Source: JAJZIH01 sp021785265 (GTDB lineage: Bacteria > Pseudomonadota > Gammaproteobacteria > JAKAQQ01). Taken from it: a stretch of 64,000 bases of DNA. The translations under genes and the position numbers were made by a program. Where the stretch lies: the NCBI GenBank assembly GCA_027338645.1, contig DAHWSH010000050.1, positions 11,344 through 75,343 of the forward strand, read 5' to 3'. Shown here piece after piece: positions 43,426 to 52,376 of the stretch; the stretch's first letter is position 1, and every line of letters begins with the position of its first letter. The notes beneath the pieces are model-generated. The model saw nothing but the letters and a program-made list of their open reading frames with translations, did no database searches and was not told the DNA's origin.

Positions 43426-46400
43426 TCAAATGGAAGGAGCCGGATAGCTCGCTGCCGGCTGTGCGGAATCCACCGGATGAAGCCGGGTGGAAAGCCGATC
43501 CATCGCGACATAAAAGGCCGGTGTGATGTAGAGCGTCAGTGCCTGCGAAAACACGAGTCCGCCGACCACGGCAATTCCGAGCGGGCGCCGGGAACCTCCA
43601 CCAGGACCGAACCCGATTGCGATCGGCAGTGTGCCCAGAATAGCGGCCAGGGTTGTCATCAGAATGGGGCGGAAGCGCACGACACAGGCCTCGATGATGG
43701 CCTCTGGAGCACTGGCGCCTGCACGGCGACGGTCGATCGCGAAGTCGATCATGATGATTCCGTTCTTCTTGACGAGTCCGACCAGCATGATGAGTCCCAC
43801 AAAACTGTAAATGTTGAGCTGCTGGTTGAACAGGATCAGGCTCAAAAGCGCCCCAACCATGGCGAGAGGAAGCGCCGTCAGGATCGTGATGGGGTGAATG
43901 AAGTGCTCATAGAGGATGGCCAACACCATGTAGATCACGAGAATCGTGATCAGCAGAAGCACGGGCAGGTCAACCAGTGATTTCTGGAAGGTCTGTGCAC
44001 TCCCGGCAAAAACCCCGGTAATACCCGCCGGGAGCCGGGCTTGGGCCAATGCCTCGACCCGTCGGGTGGCCTGCCCGAGCGAAGTTCCGGGCGCCAGATT
44101 GAAGGAGAAGGTGACCGAGGGCAGCTGCTCGTAATGGTCGACTTCCAAAGGTCCGATCCCGGCACGGATGCGGGCAACCGCTGGCAATGGAACGAGGGTT
44201 CCATTCGCACCGGGCACATTCAGGATATTGAGGGCAGCCATGTTGCGCTGGTAGGGTTGGGCCAGCTCCGCAATCACGGGGTACTCGTTTGAGGCGCCAT
44301 AGATCAGGCTGACCTGGTTCCCCCCGAATGCATCGTCCAGGGTTGCCTGGATGGCCTGCGCGGTCACGCCGAGCAGGGAGGCCCGCTGCCGGAGAATATG
44401 GATGTTGATTTCCGGATTGTTGAGCTGGAGACTTGAACTCACGCTCTGGATGCCGGGAACCTGGCGTAACTCCGGAAGAAAATGGGTTGCTGCACGATTC
44501 AACGCCCGTACGCTCAACCCCTGCAGCACATAGTCGTAAGAACCGTTCCCCCCCAATGATCCGATGCTGATGGCCGGGGGGATGCGAAAAAAGACCTGCA
44601 AGCGATGTACCTTTCGAACCGCCCGCCGGAGCTCTTGGATGACCTGGTTCGCGCTCACACTGCGCTGGCTTTTCAGCATGAAAAAGAAGCGGCCGATGTT
44701 GCCACCTGCCGTCCCACCCTCACCCTGGCCCACGCTGGAAATGATGCGGGCGACATCGGGGTTGGCCTTGACGATACGGACCACTCGGTCCTGAAGACGC
44801 CTCAATTGGTGGAATGTGATTCCCTCTGGTGCCTGGGTCGCGGCAAGCACGAGACCGGTATCCTCCTGCGGGATAAATCCCTTCGGCACAATGGCAAAAA
44901 AGTAGAAGGTCAGCACAAGCATCGCCGCAGCGACGGCCAGCATCGTGCGCCAGTGCCCGACAGCCCAGGTCAACGTGCTCTCGTAGAAGGCCCGCACCTT
45001 ATCGAATCCGATCTCGAACAGTCGTTGGAAGCGGTTGGTCGTCATCGTTTCCTTGAGGAAGCGACTGCACAACATGGGGGTCAGGGTGAGCGAGACGACA
45101 CCGGAAAGCAGGATGGCGATGGCGACCGTGATGGCAAACTCCCGAAACAGCCGGCCCAGGATGCCCCCCATGAGGAGGATCGGGAGAAAAACCGCAGCTA
45201 GGGACAAAGTCATCGAAACCACCGTGAAACCAATCTCCTGGGTACCCAGGAGAGCCGCCCGAAACACCGGTTCCCCCATTTCCCGATGGCGGATGATGTT
45301 TTCGAGAACCACGATGGCATCATCGACGACGAATCCCACAGCCAGCGTGAGGCCCATGAGCGACAGGTTGTCGAGTCCGAAACCCATGAGCTTCATGAAC
45401 GCAAAGGTTCCAATGATCGACGTGGGAAGGGCGAGGGCAGCAATCAGGGTGGCCCGGAGATTGCGCAAAAAGACAAAGATGACCAACGTGACAAACAGAA
45501 TCGAGAGCAGGAGCGTCAGCTTGACTTCCCGGATTGAAAGATTCACAAATGCGGCATGATCATGGAAAATCTGCAATCTGGCGTCACCCGGTGCCTGCTT
45601 CGACAGCGTGGCGATCACCTTGTGCAGCTCGTTGGAGATGGTGACGGCATTGGAGCCGGGCTGGCGCTGAACCGCCAGCATGATCGAGTGCATCCGTCGT
45701 CCATGGTCGTAGGCCTTGTTGATGAAGTAGGTGACCTGTTTGTTGGCCTCGACGCTGTTCACTGCCCGGCCGATGCTGGACAGCTTGACGGGTGCGCCAT
45801 TCTGGTAGGTCACCACCAGTCCGTTGTAGGCTTTCGCATTCCGCAACTGGCCCTGGGCCTGTACCATGTAGGTGCGGGTCGAACCATAGAGCGTACCCGC
45901 CGGCAGGTTGGTGTTGCCGCTCTGCACCGCCTGGATGACCTGGGTCAGGGCCAGATGGCGGGCATTCAGGGCATAGGGATTGAGTTCCAGGCGGACTGCA
46001 TATTTCTCCCCGCCAAACACGTTGACTTCCGAAACACCGGACAACATCGAAATCTGCTCGGCCACACGCGTTTCCGCGTAGTTGTCAAGTGTGGTCATGG
46101 GCAGATGCCGGGCTGTCATCGTGAGGAAAATGATCGGCGAAGCGGTCGGATTGGCCTCATGCAGGACCGGCGGCTGCGGCATCTCGGGGGGGAGCCGCCC
46201 AAGCGCCTGAGAAATTGCCGCCTGAACGAGCATGGCCGCACTGTTGATGTTTTTCGACAGGCGGAACTGGAGCGTGATCGAGGTGTTGCCGGTCGTATTG
46301 ACCGAACTCATGGTTCTCAGCCCGTCAATGGTCGAGAACTGACGTTCGAGCGGCGTGGCCACCGAGGAGGCCATGGTTTCGGGATTGGCGCCCGGTAGGC

Positions 46401-46554
46401 TGGCATACACGTTGATCGTCGGGAACTCGACCGGCGGCAACTCGCTGACCGGCAGGCTGAAATAGGACACGAGTCCAAAAATCAGGAGTGCGGCCATGAT
46501 GACCGTGGTCATGACCGGGCGATGGATGAAGACCGATGACGGGTTGACTTTCAT
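43426..46554 (-). CDS. RND efflux permease, MdtB/C-AcrB family
   Basis: 1042 residues; inner-membrane proton-drug antiporter of a tripartite pump. It begins NPSSVFIHRPVMTTVIMAALLIFGLVSYFSLPVSELPPVEFPTI, typical of the MdtC/MuxC branch of HAE1 transporters. There are about twelve transmembrane helices and two large periplasmic loops. Helix 4 contains LAVGFVVDDAIVVLENIIRH, with the Asp pair of the proton relay. The ATG at 46554 overlaps the membrane fusion gene stop by 4 nt. No outer-membrane factor gene is adjacent, so it must use one encoded elsewhere. Substrates are unknown. Confidence 0.94.
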   Translation of the reverse strand: MKVNPSSVFIHRPVMTTVIMAALLIFGLVSYFSLPVSELPPVEFPTINVYASLPGANPETMASSVATPLERQFSTIDGLRTMSSVNTTGNTSITLQFRLSKNINSAAMLVQAAISQALGRLPPEMPQPPVLHEANPTASPIIFLTMTARHLPMTTLDNYAETRVAEQISMLSGVSEVNVFGGEKYAVRLELNPYALNARHLALTQVIQAVQSGNTNLPAGTLYGSTRTYMVQAQGQLRNAKAYNGLVVTYQNGAPVKLSSIGRAVNSVEANKQVTYFINKAYDHGRRMHSIMLAVQRQPGSNAVTISNELHKVIATLSKQAPGDARLQIFHDHAAFVNLSIREVKLTLLLSILFVTLVIFVFLRNLRATLIAALALPTSIIGTFAFMKLMGFGLDNLSLMGLTLAVGFVVDDAIVVLENIIRHREMGEPVFRAALLGTQEIGFTVVSMTLSLAAVFLPILLMGGILGRLFREFAITVAIAILLSGVVSLTLTPMLCSRFLKETMTTNRFQRLFEIGFDKVRAFYESTLTWAVGHWRTMLAVAAAMLVLTFYFFAIVPKGFIPQEDTGLVLAATQAPEGITFHQLRRLQDRVVRIVKANPDVARIISSVGQGEGGTAGGNIGRFFFMLKSQRSVSANQVIQELRRAVRKVHRLQVFFRIPPAISIGSLGGNGSYDYVLQGLSVRALNRAATHFLPELRQVPGIQSVSSSLQLNNPEINIHILRQRASLLGVTAQAIQATLDDAFGGNQVSLIYGASNEYPVIAELAQPYQRNMAALNILNVPGANGTLVPLPAVARIRAGIGPLEVDHYEQLPSVTFSFNLAPGTSLGQATRRVEALAQARLPAGITGVFAGSAQTFQKSLVDLPVLLLITILVIYMVLAILYEHFIHPITILTALPLAMVGALLSLILFNQQLNIYSFVGLIMLVGLVKKNGIIMIDFAIDRRRAGASAPEAIIEACVVRFRPILMTTLAAILGTLPIAIGFGPGGGSRRPLGIAVVGGLVFSQALTLYITPAFYVAMDRLSTRLHPVDSAQPAASYPAPSI

Positions 46555-47714
46555 GTGAGTCGGCGCTTGGGGGTCGACGGGGGCTGGTTCCGTGGCATGA
46601 CCCGCATGTTGTTTCTCAGGGTCTCCGGCACTTCGGTCACCACCATCGCCCCAACCGGAAGGCCGGTCCGGATCACGGCCAGGCCACCGACCTCACGGGC
46701 AACCGAAACTGGAACGATCCGGGCCACGCCGTTTATGACCTCGTAGACGAAATGCCCCTTCTGACCGTCCTGAACAGCCGTTTGGGGTATGACACGGGCA
46801 TTCTTCTGAATGGCCAGGACCACTCGAACCCGGACATACTGTCCCGGCCAGAGCCGAAGCGGACGGTTCGCAAGCCGTGCCCGGTAAAGCACCGTACCGG
46901 TCTGGCTGTTGACTGTGTTGTCAATGAAAACCAAAGGACCGGTGCCCAAGACGTGATTACCCCCTTCCCGGCTGACCTCCACTCCGACCGGACCCCGGTC
47001 GTGGTAGTGGAGGACGGTATCCAGATCACTTTGGGGCAGGTTGAACTCGACCAAAATGGGCGCCATCTGGTTGATCGTGACCAAGGGAGTCGTCATGCTG
47101 GAGGACACGAGGTTGCCTGAACGCACGGAGATCGCCCCGGTCAGGCCAGCAATCGGCGCACGGATCGTCGTGTAGGACAGGTTGATCCGGGCTTGTCGGA
47201 GAGCCGCCTTGGCCTGCTGGGCCGTGGCGACCGCCGTCTCATAGGCCTCCGGTGAGATATAGCCATGAGGCAGAAGCGCACTGTCCCGTCGGACGATGGA
47301 TTCATCCAGACTCCAAGCCGCCCGTGCCGAGGCAAGTGCCGCCTGGAACGGAGCCGGATCAATCCGGAAAAGGAGCTGATTGCGGGATACCATCTGGCCT
47401 TCATGGAAACCCACCGACTGCAGCAGACCACTGACCTGCGGCATGACACTGACACTGTGCCGCGAGACGACCTCTCCGGTAGCTCGCAGTTCAACGGGAA
47501 CCGTAGCCAGCCGGATCACAGCCGTGGCCACGACCAGGGGTGTATCGGTCTTGGGTTTTCCGGAGTGTTCCACCGCGCGGATGCGCCAGACGGTGATTCC
47601 CACCAAGCCGAGAAGCATGAGGCTCCCGATGAGGCGGCCCTTGGAAAACAATCGAGAGGATCTCTGCGGCACAACGGATCTCGGTAAGTAATGACCTATT
47701 TTCCCACGAACCAT
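46551..47714 (-). CDS. RND membrane fusion protein, MdtA/AcrA-like
   Basis: 387 residues. An N-terminal membrane segment (RLIGSLMLLGLVGITVWRI) is followed by the lipoyl-type half motifs VELRATGEVVSRHSVSVMPQVSGLL and LSYTTIRAPIAGLTGAISV. A helical hairpin lies between them, then the beta-barrel and membrane-proximal domains. It links the RND permease to an outer-membrane channel. The start is uncertain: ATG 47714 gives a basic 25-residue pre-helix region, and a GTG at 47672 is an alternative. It is divergent from the response regulator gene, with direct repeats between them. Confidence 0.92.
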   Translation of the reverse strand: MVRGKIGHYLPRSVVPQRSSRLFSKGRLIGSLMLLGLVGITVWRIRAVEHSGKPKTDTPLVVATAVIRLATVPVELRATGEVVSRHSVSVMPQVSGLLQSVGFHEGQMVSRNQLLFRIDPAPFQAALASARAAWSLDESIVRRDSALLPHGYISPEAYETAVATAQQAKAALRQARINLSYTTIRAPIAGLTGAISVRSGNLVSSSMTTPLVTINQMAPILVEFNLPQSDLDTVLHYHDRGPVGVEVSREGGNHVLGTGPLVFIDNTVNSQTGTVLYRARLANRPLRLWPGQYVRVRVVLAIQKNARVIPQTAVQDGQKGHFVYEVINGVARIVPVSVAREVGGLAVIRTGLPVGAMVVTEVPETLRNNMRVMPRNQPPSTPKRRLT

Positions 47715-47732
47715 CCCAGCGAGAGAGCTAAC

Positions 47733-47748
47733 GTTACAATTTGTTACA
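47733..47748. promoter_or_regulatory. GTTACA direct repeat, probable response-regulator site
   Basis: GTTACA occurs at 47733-47738 and 47743-47748, one helical turn (10 bp) apart. A related TTACAAT lies at 47769-47775. They lie in the 98-nt gap between the RND operon and the OmpR-type regulator gene. Tandem hexamers with about 10-bp period are the usual target of OmpR/PhoB-family regulators, so autoregulation and pump control are likely (inference). Confidence 0.5.
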
Positions 47749-47812
47749 GAACCCCCCTCACTTCCGACTTACAATGGCCTTGAACCTCTAGCGGTACTAG
47801 GACCTACACCCC

Positions 47813-48544
47813 TTGGCACGGAACGATTTTATTCTGGTCGTCGACGATGATCCGGAAATCAGGGAACTCCTGCAGTTGTTCTTGACCCGCCACGGGTACC
47901 GGGTCAGAGCGGTTCCGGATGGATCCTTCCTCGAATCAGCGATCGAAACACCGGGCCAGTCTCCCGATCTCATTATTCTGGACCTCATGCTACCCGACTT
48001 GGATGGACTCAGCTGGTGCCGATGGCTGCGCGAGCGCTCCCGGATTCCCGTTCTCATGCTGACGGCACGAGGATCAGAAACCGACCGGATCGTCGGGCTC
48101 GAGACAGGGGCCGACGACTATCTGCCAAAGCCCTTTCACCCAGAGGAACTCCTGGCCCGGATCCGCAGTGTCCTCAGGCGAACCCGTGCCTTTCCGGAGA
48201 CGTTGGACAGCGAATCCATCCGCGAGTTCCGCTTCGGGGAGTGGCGGCTGCTCACGGGCAGTCGCGAACTCATCGATCCGCAAAATGTGCGGATCGCCCT
48301 TTCGGGCGCCGAATACCGGCTCTTGCGCATATTCCTCGAGCGATCCCAGACCGTCATTCAACGGGAGGTTCTGACCGAGATGCTGTGGAGTCGCAGCCCC
48401 CAATCGCCCACGGACCGCAGTCTCGATATCCAGGTCAGCCGACTCCGCCATCGTCTTCGTGACGACGGACGTGAACCGAACCTCATCCGTACGGTACGGG
48501 GAGAAGGCTATCTGTTCACCCTCGCGGCCGAGCCCGCCCGATGA
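47813..48544 (+). CDS. OmpR-family response regulator
   Basis: 243 residues starting at TTG 47813. The receiver domain has acidic pocket VVDDDPE, phosphorylated Asp in LIILDLMLPDLDGLSW, Thr in LMLTARGSET and Lys in LPKPFHPEELLARI. A winged-helix DNA-binding domain follows (LLRIFLERSQTVIQREVLTEMLW, RTVRGEGYLF). The stop overlaps the kinase ATG by 4 nt. It resembles RstA/OmpR. The divergent pump operon suggests it controls efflux or envelope genes. Confidence 0.93.
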   Translation: MARNDFILVVDDDPEIRELLQLFLTRHGYRVRAVPDGSFLESAIETPGQSPDLIILDLMLPDLDGLSWCRWLRERSRIPVLMLTARGSETDRIVGLETGADDYLPKPFHPEELLARIRSVLRRTRAFPETLDSESIREFRFGEWRLLTGSRELIDPQNVRIALSGAEYRLLRIFLERSQTVIQREVLTEMLWSRSPQSPTDRSLDIQVSRLRHRLRDDGREPNLIRTVRGEGYLFTLAAEPAR

Positions 48545-49959
48545 TCCGCTGGCTTCCGCAATCGCTCTTCGGACGCCTGGTTTTGATCCTTCTCACAGGC
48601 CTGATCGTCGCACAGATCTTGGCCGCCAGCCTCAGCTTCTACGAAAGGAACCAGGCTTTGGTCTACTTTTCCGACCGCCAATGGGCGGAACAGGATGCCG
48701 ATCTGGTGAGCCTGCTGGACCGTCTGCCTCCCTCGGAACAGAAGCTGGTGGCCTCGATCCGGACCTCTCCCCGGGTGCAGATCCAGCTTTTTCGGCATCG
48801 TCCCCCACCCGCTCTCCATGCCCTGCCACAGGATCTGAGGGCCTTGCGTTTTCTTCATCTGCTCCAGAAACTGCTCCCCCACCATCGCATCAGCGGCTAC
48901 CTCCTGAGGGAACCGGTCCCCGCCGCTGACCGCCTGTTCCCATTCGAATACGGCTACCGGACCCGCAGCCTGTTCCAAGTTCGGTTGGATCCCGCTGGAT
49001 GGGTCCGATTCAACTACCTTCGTCCATTGGCCGTGACCGAGTGGCCGTATCCCCTGATTGTCTACCTGGGTGTTTTGGGCATCGGCATCATCCTGCTTTC
49101 GCTCTGGGCGGTCCACCTGGCCACACGCCCACTCCGGGACCTGGCCAATGCCGCAGAAGATCTGGGCCGTAACATTCGTCGTCCCTCGATGCCGGAGAAG
49201 GGTCCCATCGAAGTACGGCGCGCTGCACGCGCCTTCAACGACATGCAAAACCGCCTGAGCCAGTTTATCGAAGGCCGGACCCGGCTGCTGACTGCCATTT
49301 CACATGATCTGAGAACCCCGATCACGAGAATGCGTCTCCGCAGTGAACTTTTGGATGATTCTGAGCTTAAGGCCAAGTTCGTTCGGGACCTCGCGGAAAT
49401 GGAGGCCATGACCCGCCAGACCCTCGACTTCCTGCACGGCTTGGATATCACGGAAAAGGAACAAGCAATCGACCTGACCGCGCTTCTGGAAACGATCGTG
49501 GCGGATCTGGCAGAACAGGGACTTACGGTTTCCCTGACCGGTTCACTGGAACAACCCATCCCGGGCCGACTCTCACTCCTACGGAGACTCTTCGAGAACC
49601 TGATCCAGAACGCACTGGCATACGGGGGCAGCGTGGAAATCGGCATCCATCCCGGTGACCGACAGGTCGAGATCCAGATCCGCGATCATGGGCCGGGCAT
49701 CCCGATCGACCGACTCGAGAAAGTTCTCGAGCCCTACTATCGTCTTGATCCCTCCCGCGGACATGAACGCGGTGGCTTCGGACTCGGACTCAGCATTGCC
49801 CGGAACATCGCGGAAACCCACGGTGGTCGGCTGATCCTCCGCAACCACCCGGACGGTGGACTGGAAGCACGCATCACCCTGCCATTCGGCCACCCGCCGA
49901 CAAACGGGCGTGCTTCCCCCTTCCGTGAAGACAGACCGACACAAGAGTCGATATCCTAA
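48541..49959 (+). CDS. Sensor histidine kinase, EnvZ/RstB type
   Basis: 472 residues. One transmembrane helix at 10-30, a periplasmic sensor domain of about 130 residues rich in Pro and Leu, a second helix near 165-190 and HAMP follow. The HisKA box is LTAISHDLRTPITRMRLRSELL with the phosphorylated His. The HATPase domain shows NLIQNALAYG, RDHGPGIP and GFGLGLSIARNIAETHGG. The signal is unknown. It is translationally coupled to the regulator gene. Confidence 0.93.
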   Translation: MIRWLPQSLFGRLVLILLTGLIVAQILAASLSFYERNQALVYFSDRQWAEQDADLVSLLDRLPPSEQKLVASIRTSPRVQIQLFRHRPPPALHALPQDLRALRFLHLLQKLLPHHRISGYLLREPVPAADRLFPFEYGYRTRSLFQVRLDPAGWVRFNYLRPLAVTEWPYPLIVYLGVLGIGIILLSLWAVHLATRPLRDLANAAEDLGRNIRRPSMPEKGPIEVRRAARAFNDMQNRLSQFIEGRTRLLTAISHDLRTPITRMRLRSELLDDSELKAKFVRDLAEMEAMTRQTLDFLHGLDITEKEQAIDLTALLETIVADLAEQGLTVSLTGSLEQPIPGRLSLLRRLFENLIQNALAYGGSVEIGIHPGDRQVEIQIRDHGPGIPIDRLEKVLEPYYRLDPSRGHERGGFGLGLSIARNIAETHGGRLILRNHPDGGLEARITLPFGHPPTNGRASPFREDRPTQESIS

Positions 49960-49964
49960 CCCGG

Positions 49965-50369
49965 TTGCCCTCCCTGAGTCCTGCCGTGGCTTTTTTACCA
50001 TTCCTCGTTGCCTGTCATGTCATTTGTGCTTTCTCCAGCATTCTGCTGTTTTTGATCCGGGGTGTACCCAACCTGGTGTTCGACCAGCCCTTGAAGGGCC
50101 GGTTTTTCCGGATCGCTCCCCATGTGGTGGATACTCTGTTACTGGCAACCGGCATCGCACTCGCGTGGAGCCTCTCGCTCGATCCCCTCCGCGTCACCTG
50201 GCTCGGGGTCAAGTTGCTGCTCGTGATCGCCTATATCGCCCTTGGGATTCTCGCCTTTCGCCTGCGTGGCCCACGTCTTTGGCGGTGGGGGCTCTTTGCA
50301 CTCGCCGTGCTGGTTTTTGCTGACATCGTGGCCATTGCCGTAACCCGCTCCCCGATCGGGCTTTTTTAA
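49965..50369 (+). CDS. SirB2-family membrane protein
   Basis: 134 residues with four predicted helices and almost no soluble loops; the start region FLPFLVACHVICAFSSILLFLIRG and PLKGRFFRIAPHVVDTLLLATGIALAW fit the SirB2 family, of unknown biochemical role. The start is TTG 49965 or GTG 49986, neither with a good binding site. It lies 5 nt after the histidine kinase gene and probably belongs to the same transcript. Confidence 0.8.
   Translation: MPSLSPAVAFLPFLVACHVICAFSSILLFLIRGVPNLVFDQPLKGRFFRIAPHVVDTLLLATGIALAWSLSLDPLRVTWLGVKLLLVIAYIALGILAFRLRGPRLWRWGLFALAVLVFADIVAIAVTRSPIGLF
50344..50367 (+). terminator. Probable intrinsic terminator at the end of the SirB2 gene
   Basis: CCCG (50344-50347) can pair with CGGG (50357-50360), and the palindrome CCCGATCGGG at 50351-50360 offers an alternative stem. 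A run of six T follows at 50362-50367. The structure overlaps the last codons of the SirB2 gene. Confidence 0.5.
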
Positions 50370-50591
50370 CCTGAGCGTTGAACAGACAATCCGATGATGT
50401 CCGGCTAACTCCAGGTGCCTGGCGCACATCGTGCGAATGTTGGGGCGAACTCCGCGAGCGATCCCCGATGCCTGATCGGCCCGGATCACGATCCTTGCTT
50501 TGTCCGATCATCCAGTCTTGCCCGACAGACACTCCGTTGGCTCAAAATCCGCCAGCTCCCACTCAGCACGCCCCAGGACAGGCTGCACATC
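50370..50591. other. Intergenic stretch without recognised content
   Basis: 222 nt between the convergent SirB2 and murU genes. It holds no ORF with family features, no repeat and no clear RNA structure. Open frames that cross it are continuations of antisense frames of murU. Confidence 0.5.
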
Positions 50592-51299
50592 TCACTCGGA
50601 AGGTGAAGGATCCGACCATCCGGCCATGGAAGCCCCGCTCAGAGGGAATCCGGCATCCCGCCAGGCCTCTGGAGTGCCCATGTCTCTCCAGAGGCCATCA
50701 TAGAACCGCCCACCCAACACACCCTCTAAAGCCCAGTGGCGCAACCAGGGAGCCAGAGGCAGGGGTCGGTCTGCTGCCATGGATTCAAACAAAGCTGCTC
50801 GGTAGCAGCCAATCCCGGCGAAGGTCAGGCGGGGCCCATCCCCGGTTCCGGCTCGTCCCCGGGTCAAGGTGAAGTCCCCCTCCGGGTGGTGGCCGGGGTT
50901 CGGGACCAGAACGATCTGCGCCGCTTCATCCGGTTCGAGGTTGCTGAGCGTTGCATACGGAAAATCGGTCATGAGATCGGCATTGACCACCAGAAAAGGG
51001 GCGGGCCCGAGCCAAGGCAACGCACGCCGGATTCCTCCAGCGGTCTCAAGTGGTTCAGGTCCCTCGTCGGAATAGCGGATCCGAACCCCCCAATTCCTGC
51101 CGTCGCCCAGTACCGATCGGATCTGATCTCCTCGATACGACAGGTTGACGACCAAGTCCTGGAAGCCGGCCGCAGCAAGCGCCTGAATCTGATGCACGAT
51201 CAGTGACTGTCCGCCGACCTTGAGGAGCGGTTTGGGAATCTGGTCAGTCCAGGGGCGTAAACGCGTCCCGCGACCAGCCGCAAGTACAAGCGCCTTCAT
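50592..51299 (-). CDS. murU: N-acetylmuramate-1-phosphate uridylyltransferase MurU
   Basis: Forms UDP-MurNAc from MurNAc-1-phosphate in the peptidoglycan recycling bypass that gives intrinsic fosfomycin tolerance. The 235-residue nucleotidyltransferase starts KALVLAAGRGTRLRPWTDQIPKPLLKVGG, with the signature Arg and Lys, and ends GGRFYDGLWRDMGTPEAW. The ATG at 51299 overlaps the amgK stop by 4 nt; the frame is open further upstream, but that part lies inside amgK. The adjacent sugar kinase settles MurU against other NTP transferases. Confidence 0.92.
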   Translation of the reverse strand: MKALVLAAGRGTRLRPWTDQIPKPLLKVGGQSLIVHQIQALAAAGFQDLVVNLSYRGDQIRSVLGDGRNWGVRIRYSDEGPEPLETAGGIRRALPWLGPAPFLVVNADLMTDFPYATLSNLEPDEAAQIVLVPNPGHHPEGDFTLTRGRAGTGDGPRLTFAGIGCYRAALFESMAADRPLPLAPWLRHWALEGVLGGRFYDGLWRDMGTPEAWRDAGFPLSGASMAGWSDPSPSE

Positions 51300-52282
51300 G
51301 GTTTGGGAGCGGTCAGTGCCGGCAAGATTTCGGCCTCGATCCAGGTGCCAAACGGAGCCAAGGAAGGATAGGGGAAACTGGCCCGGATCACATATCCCAA
51401 AGTCCGTGGGATATCCGCGAGATAGCCCGGCTTGCCGTCGCGGTGCCACAGGCGGGCAAAAATCCCCGCAGCCTTGAGATGGCGCTGGATCCCCATCCAG
51501 TCAAAGTCAACCCGCCAGTCGGGCCAGGCGGGAAGCGGGAGGCCAGCGGAGCAGGCTTGGACATGGTAGTCCTTCAACCAGTCGAGGACAGCGGAATCAG
51601 GCCATTCGACGTAACAGTCCCGCAGGAGTGAAACCGGGTCGTAACTCGCGGGTCCGACCACGGCGTCCTGGAAATCAATCACGCCCGGGGAGCGTTCAGG
51701 CAAAAAGAGCAGGTTTCGCGAATGATAGTCCCGGTGGACCCAGACCTGGCCCTGTCCGAGGGCTCGATCAATCAACGCCCGGTGGACATTGGCAAAACGG
51801 TCGCGCAGGACAGGCGCATCAAGGCCCAGGTGACGACCGACCAGCCAGGTCCAGAACAGGTCCATCTCCCGCTCCAAGCGTTCCGTATCATAGTGTGCCC
51901 AGCCGGTCGGAGGATGCACCGCAGCCAGACGAACCAGCGCAGACCACGCCTCCCCAAAGAGCTGCCCGGGATCCACGCCTTGCTGGCGGGCGGTTTCGTA
52001 AGTGACCGAACCCAGGTCTTCCATGGCGACAAAACCTTCCTCCCGATCCAGCACGATCAGGGCAGGAACGTGAATACCCGCCCCCGCGAGGAGGTCACGC
52101 ACCTCAAGCCACGGGCCGAGCGGCTCCCGATCCGGCGGGGCGTCCATGACGATCAGGCTCTGGTCCGGATATATAATGCGGAAATAGCGGCGAAACGAAG
52201 CATCCTGGGATGCGGGCCGGAGTTCCGCAAAGGCCCCGATTGCATCGGTGATCCATTGTCTCATTCTGTCCCGACGATTCAA
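51296..52282 (-). CDS. amgK: N-acetylmuramate/N-acetylglucosamine anomeric kinase AmgK
   Basis: Phosphorylates MurNAc at the anomeric position for MurU. 328 residues, aminoglycoside phosphotransferase fold: an N-lobe with SQDASFRRYFRI, the catalytic loop VWVHRDYHSRNLLFL with HRD and Asn, and the metal-binding IDFQDAVVGPASYD. The amgK-murU pair divergent from lptD is a known proteobacterial arrangement. Start ATG 52282; ATG 52264 is an alternative. Confidence 0.92.
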   Translation of the reverse strand: MNRRDRMRQWITDAIGAFAELRPASQDASFRRYFRIIYPDQSLIVMDAPPDREPLGPWLEVRDLLAGAGIHVPALIVLDREEGFVAMEDLGSVTYETARQQGVDPGQLFGEAWSALVRLAAVHPPTGWAHYDTERLEREMDLFWTWLVGRHLGLDAPVLRDRFANVHRALIDRALGQGQVWVHRDYHSRNLLFLPERSPGVIDFQDAVVGPASYDPVSLLRDCYVEWPDSAVLDWLKDYHVQACSAGLPLPAWPDWRVDFDWMGIQRHLKAAGIFARLWHRDGKPGYLADIPRTLGYVIRASFPYPSLAPFGTWIEAEILPALTAPKP

Positions 52283-52376
52283 CCGTGCCCCTCACCTGCC
52301 TGCGGCTGCCCATGATAGCGGAAAAGGCGGCTCCGCCGACCCTCAGGCCGTGCTGCGGACCGGCCTTTCTGCCCCC

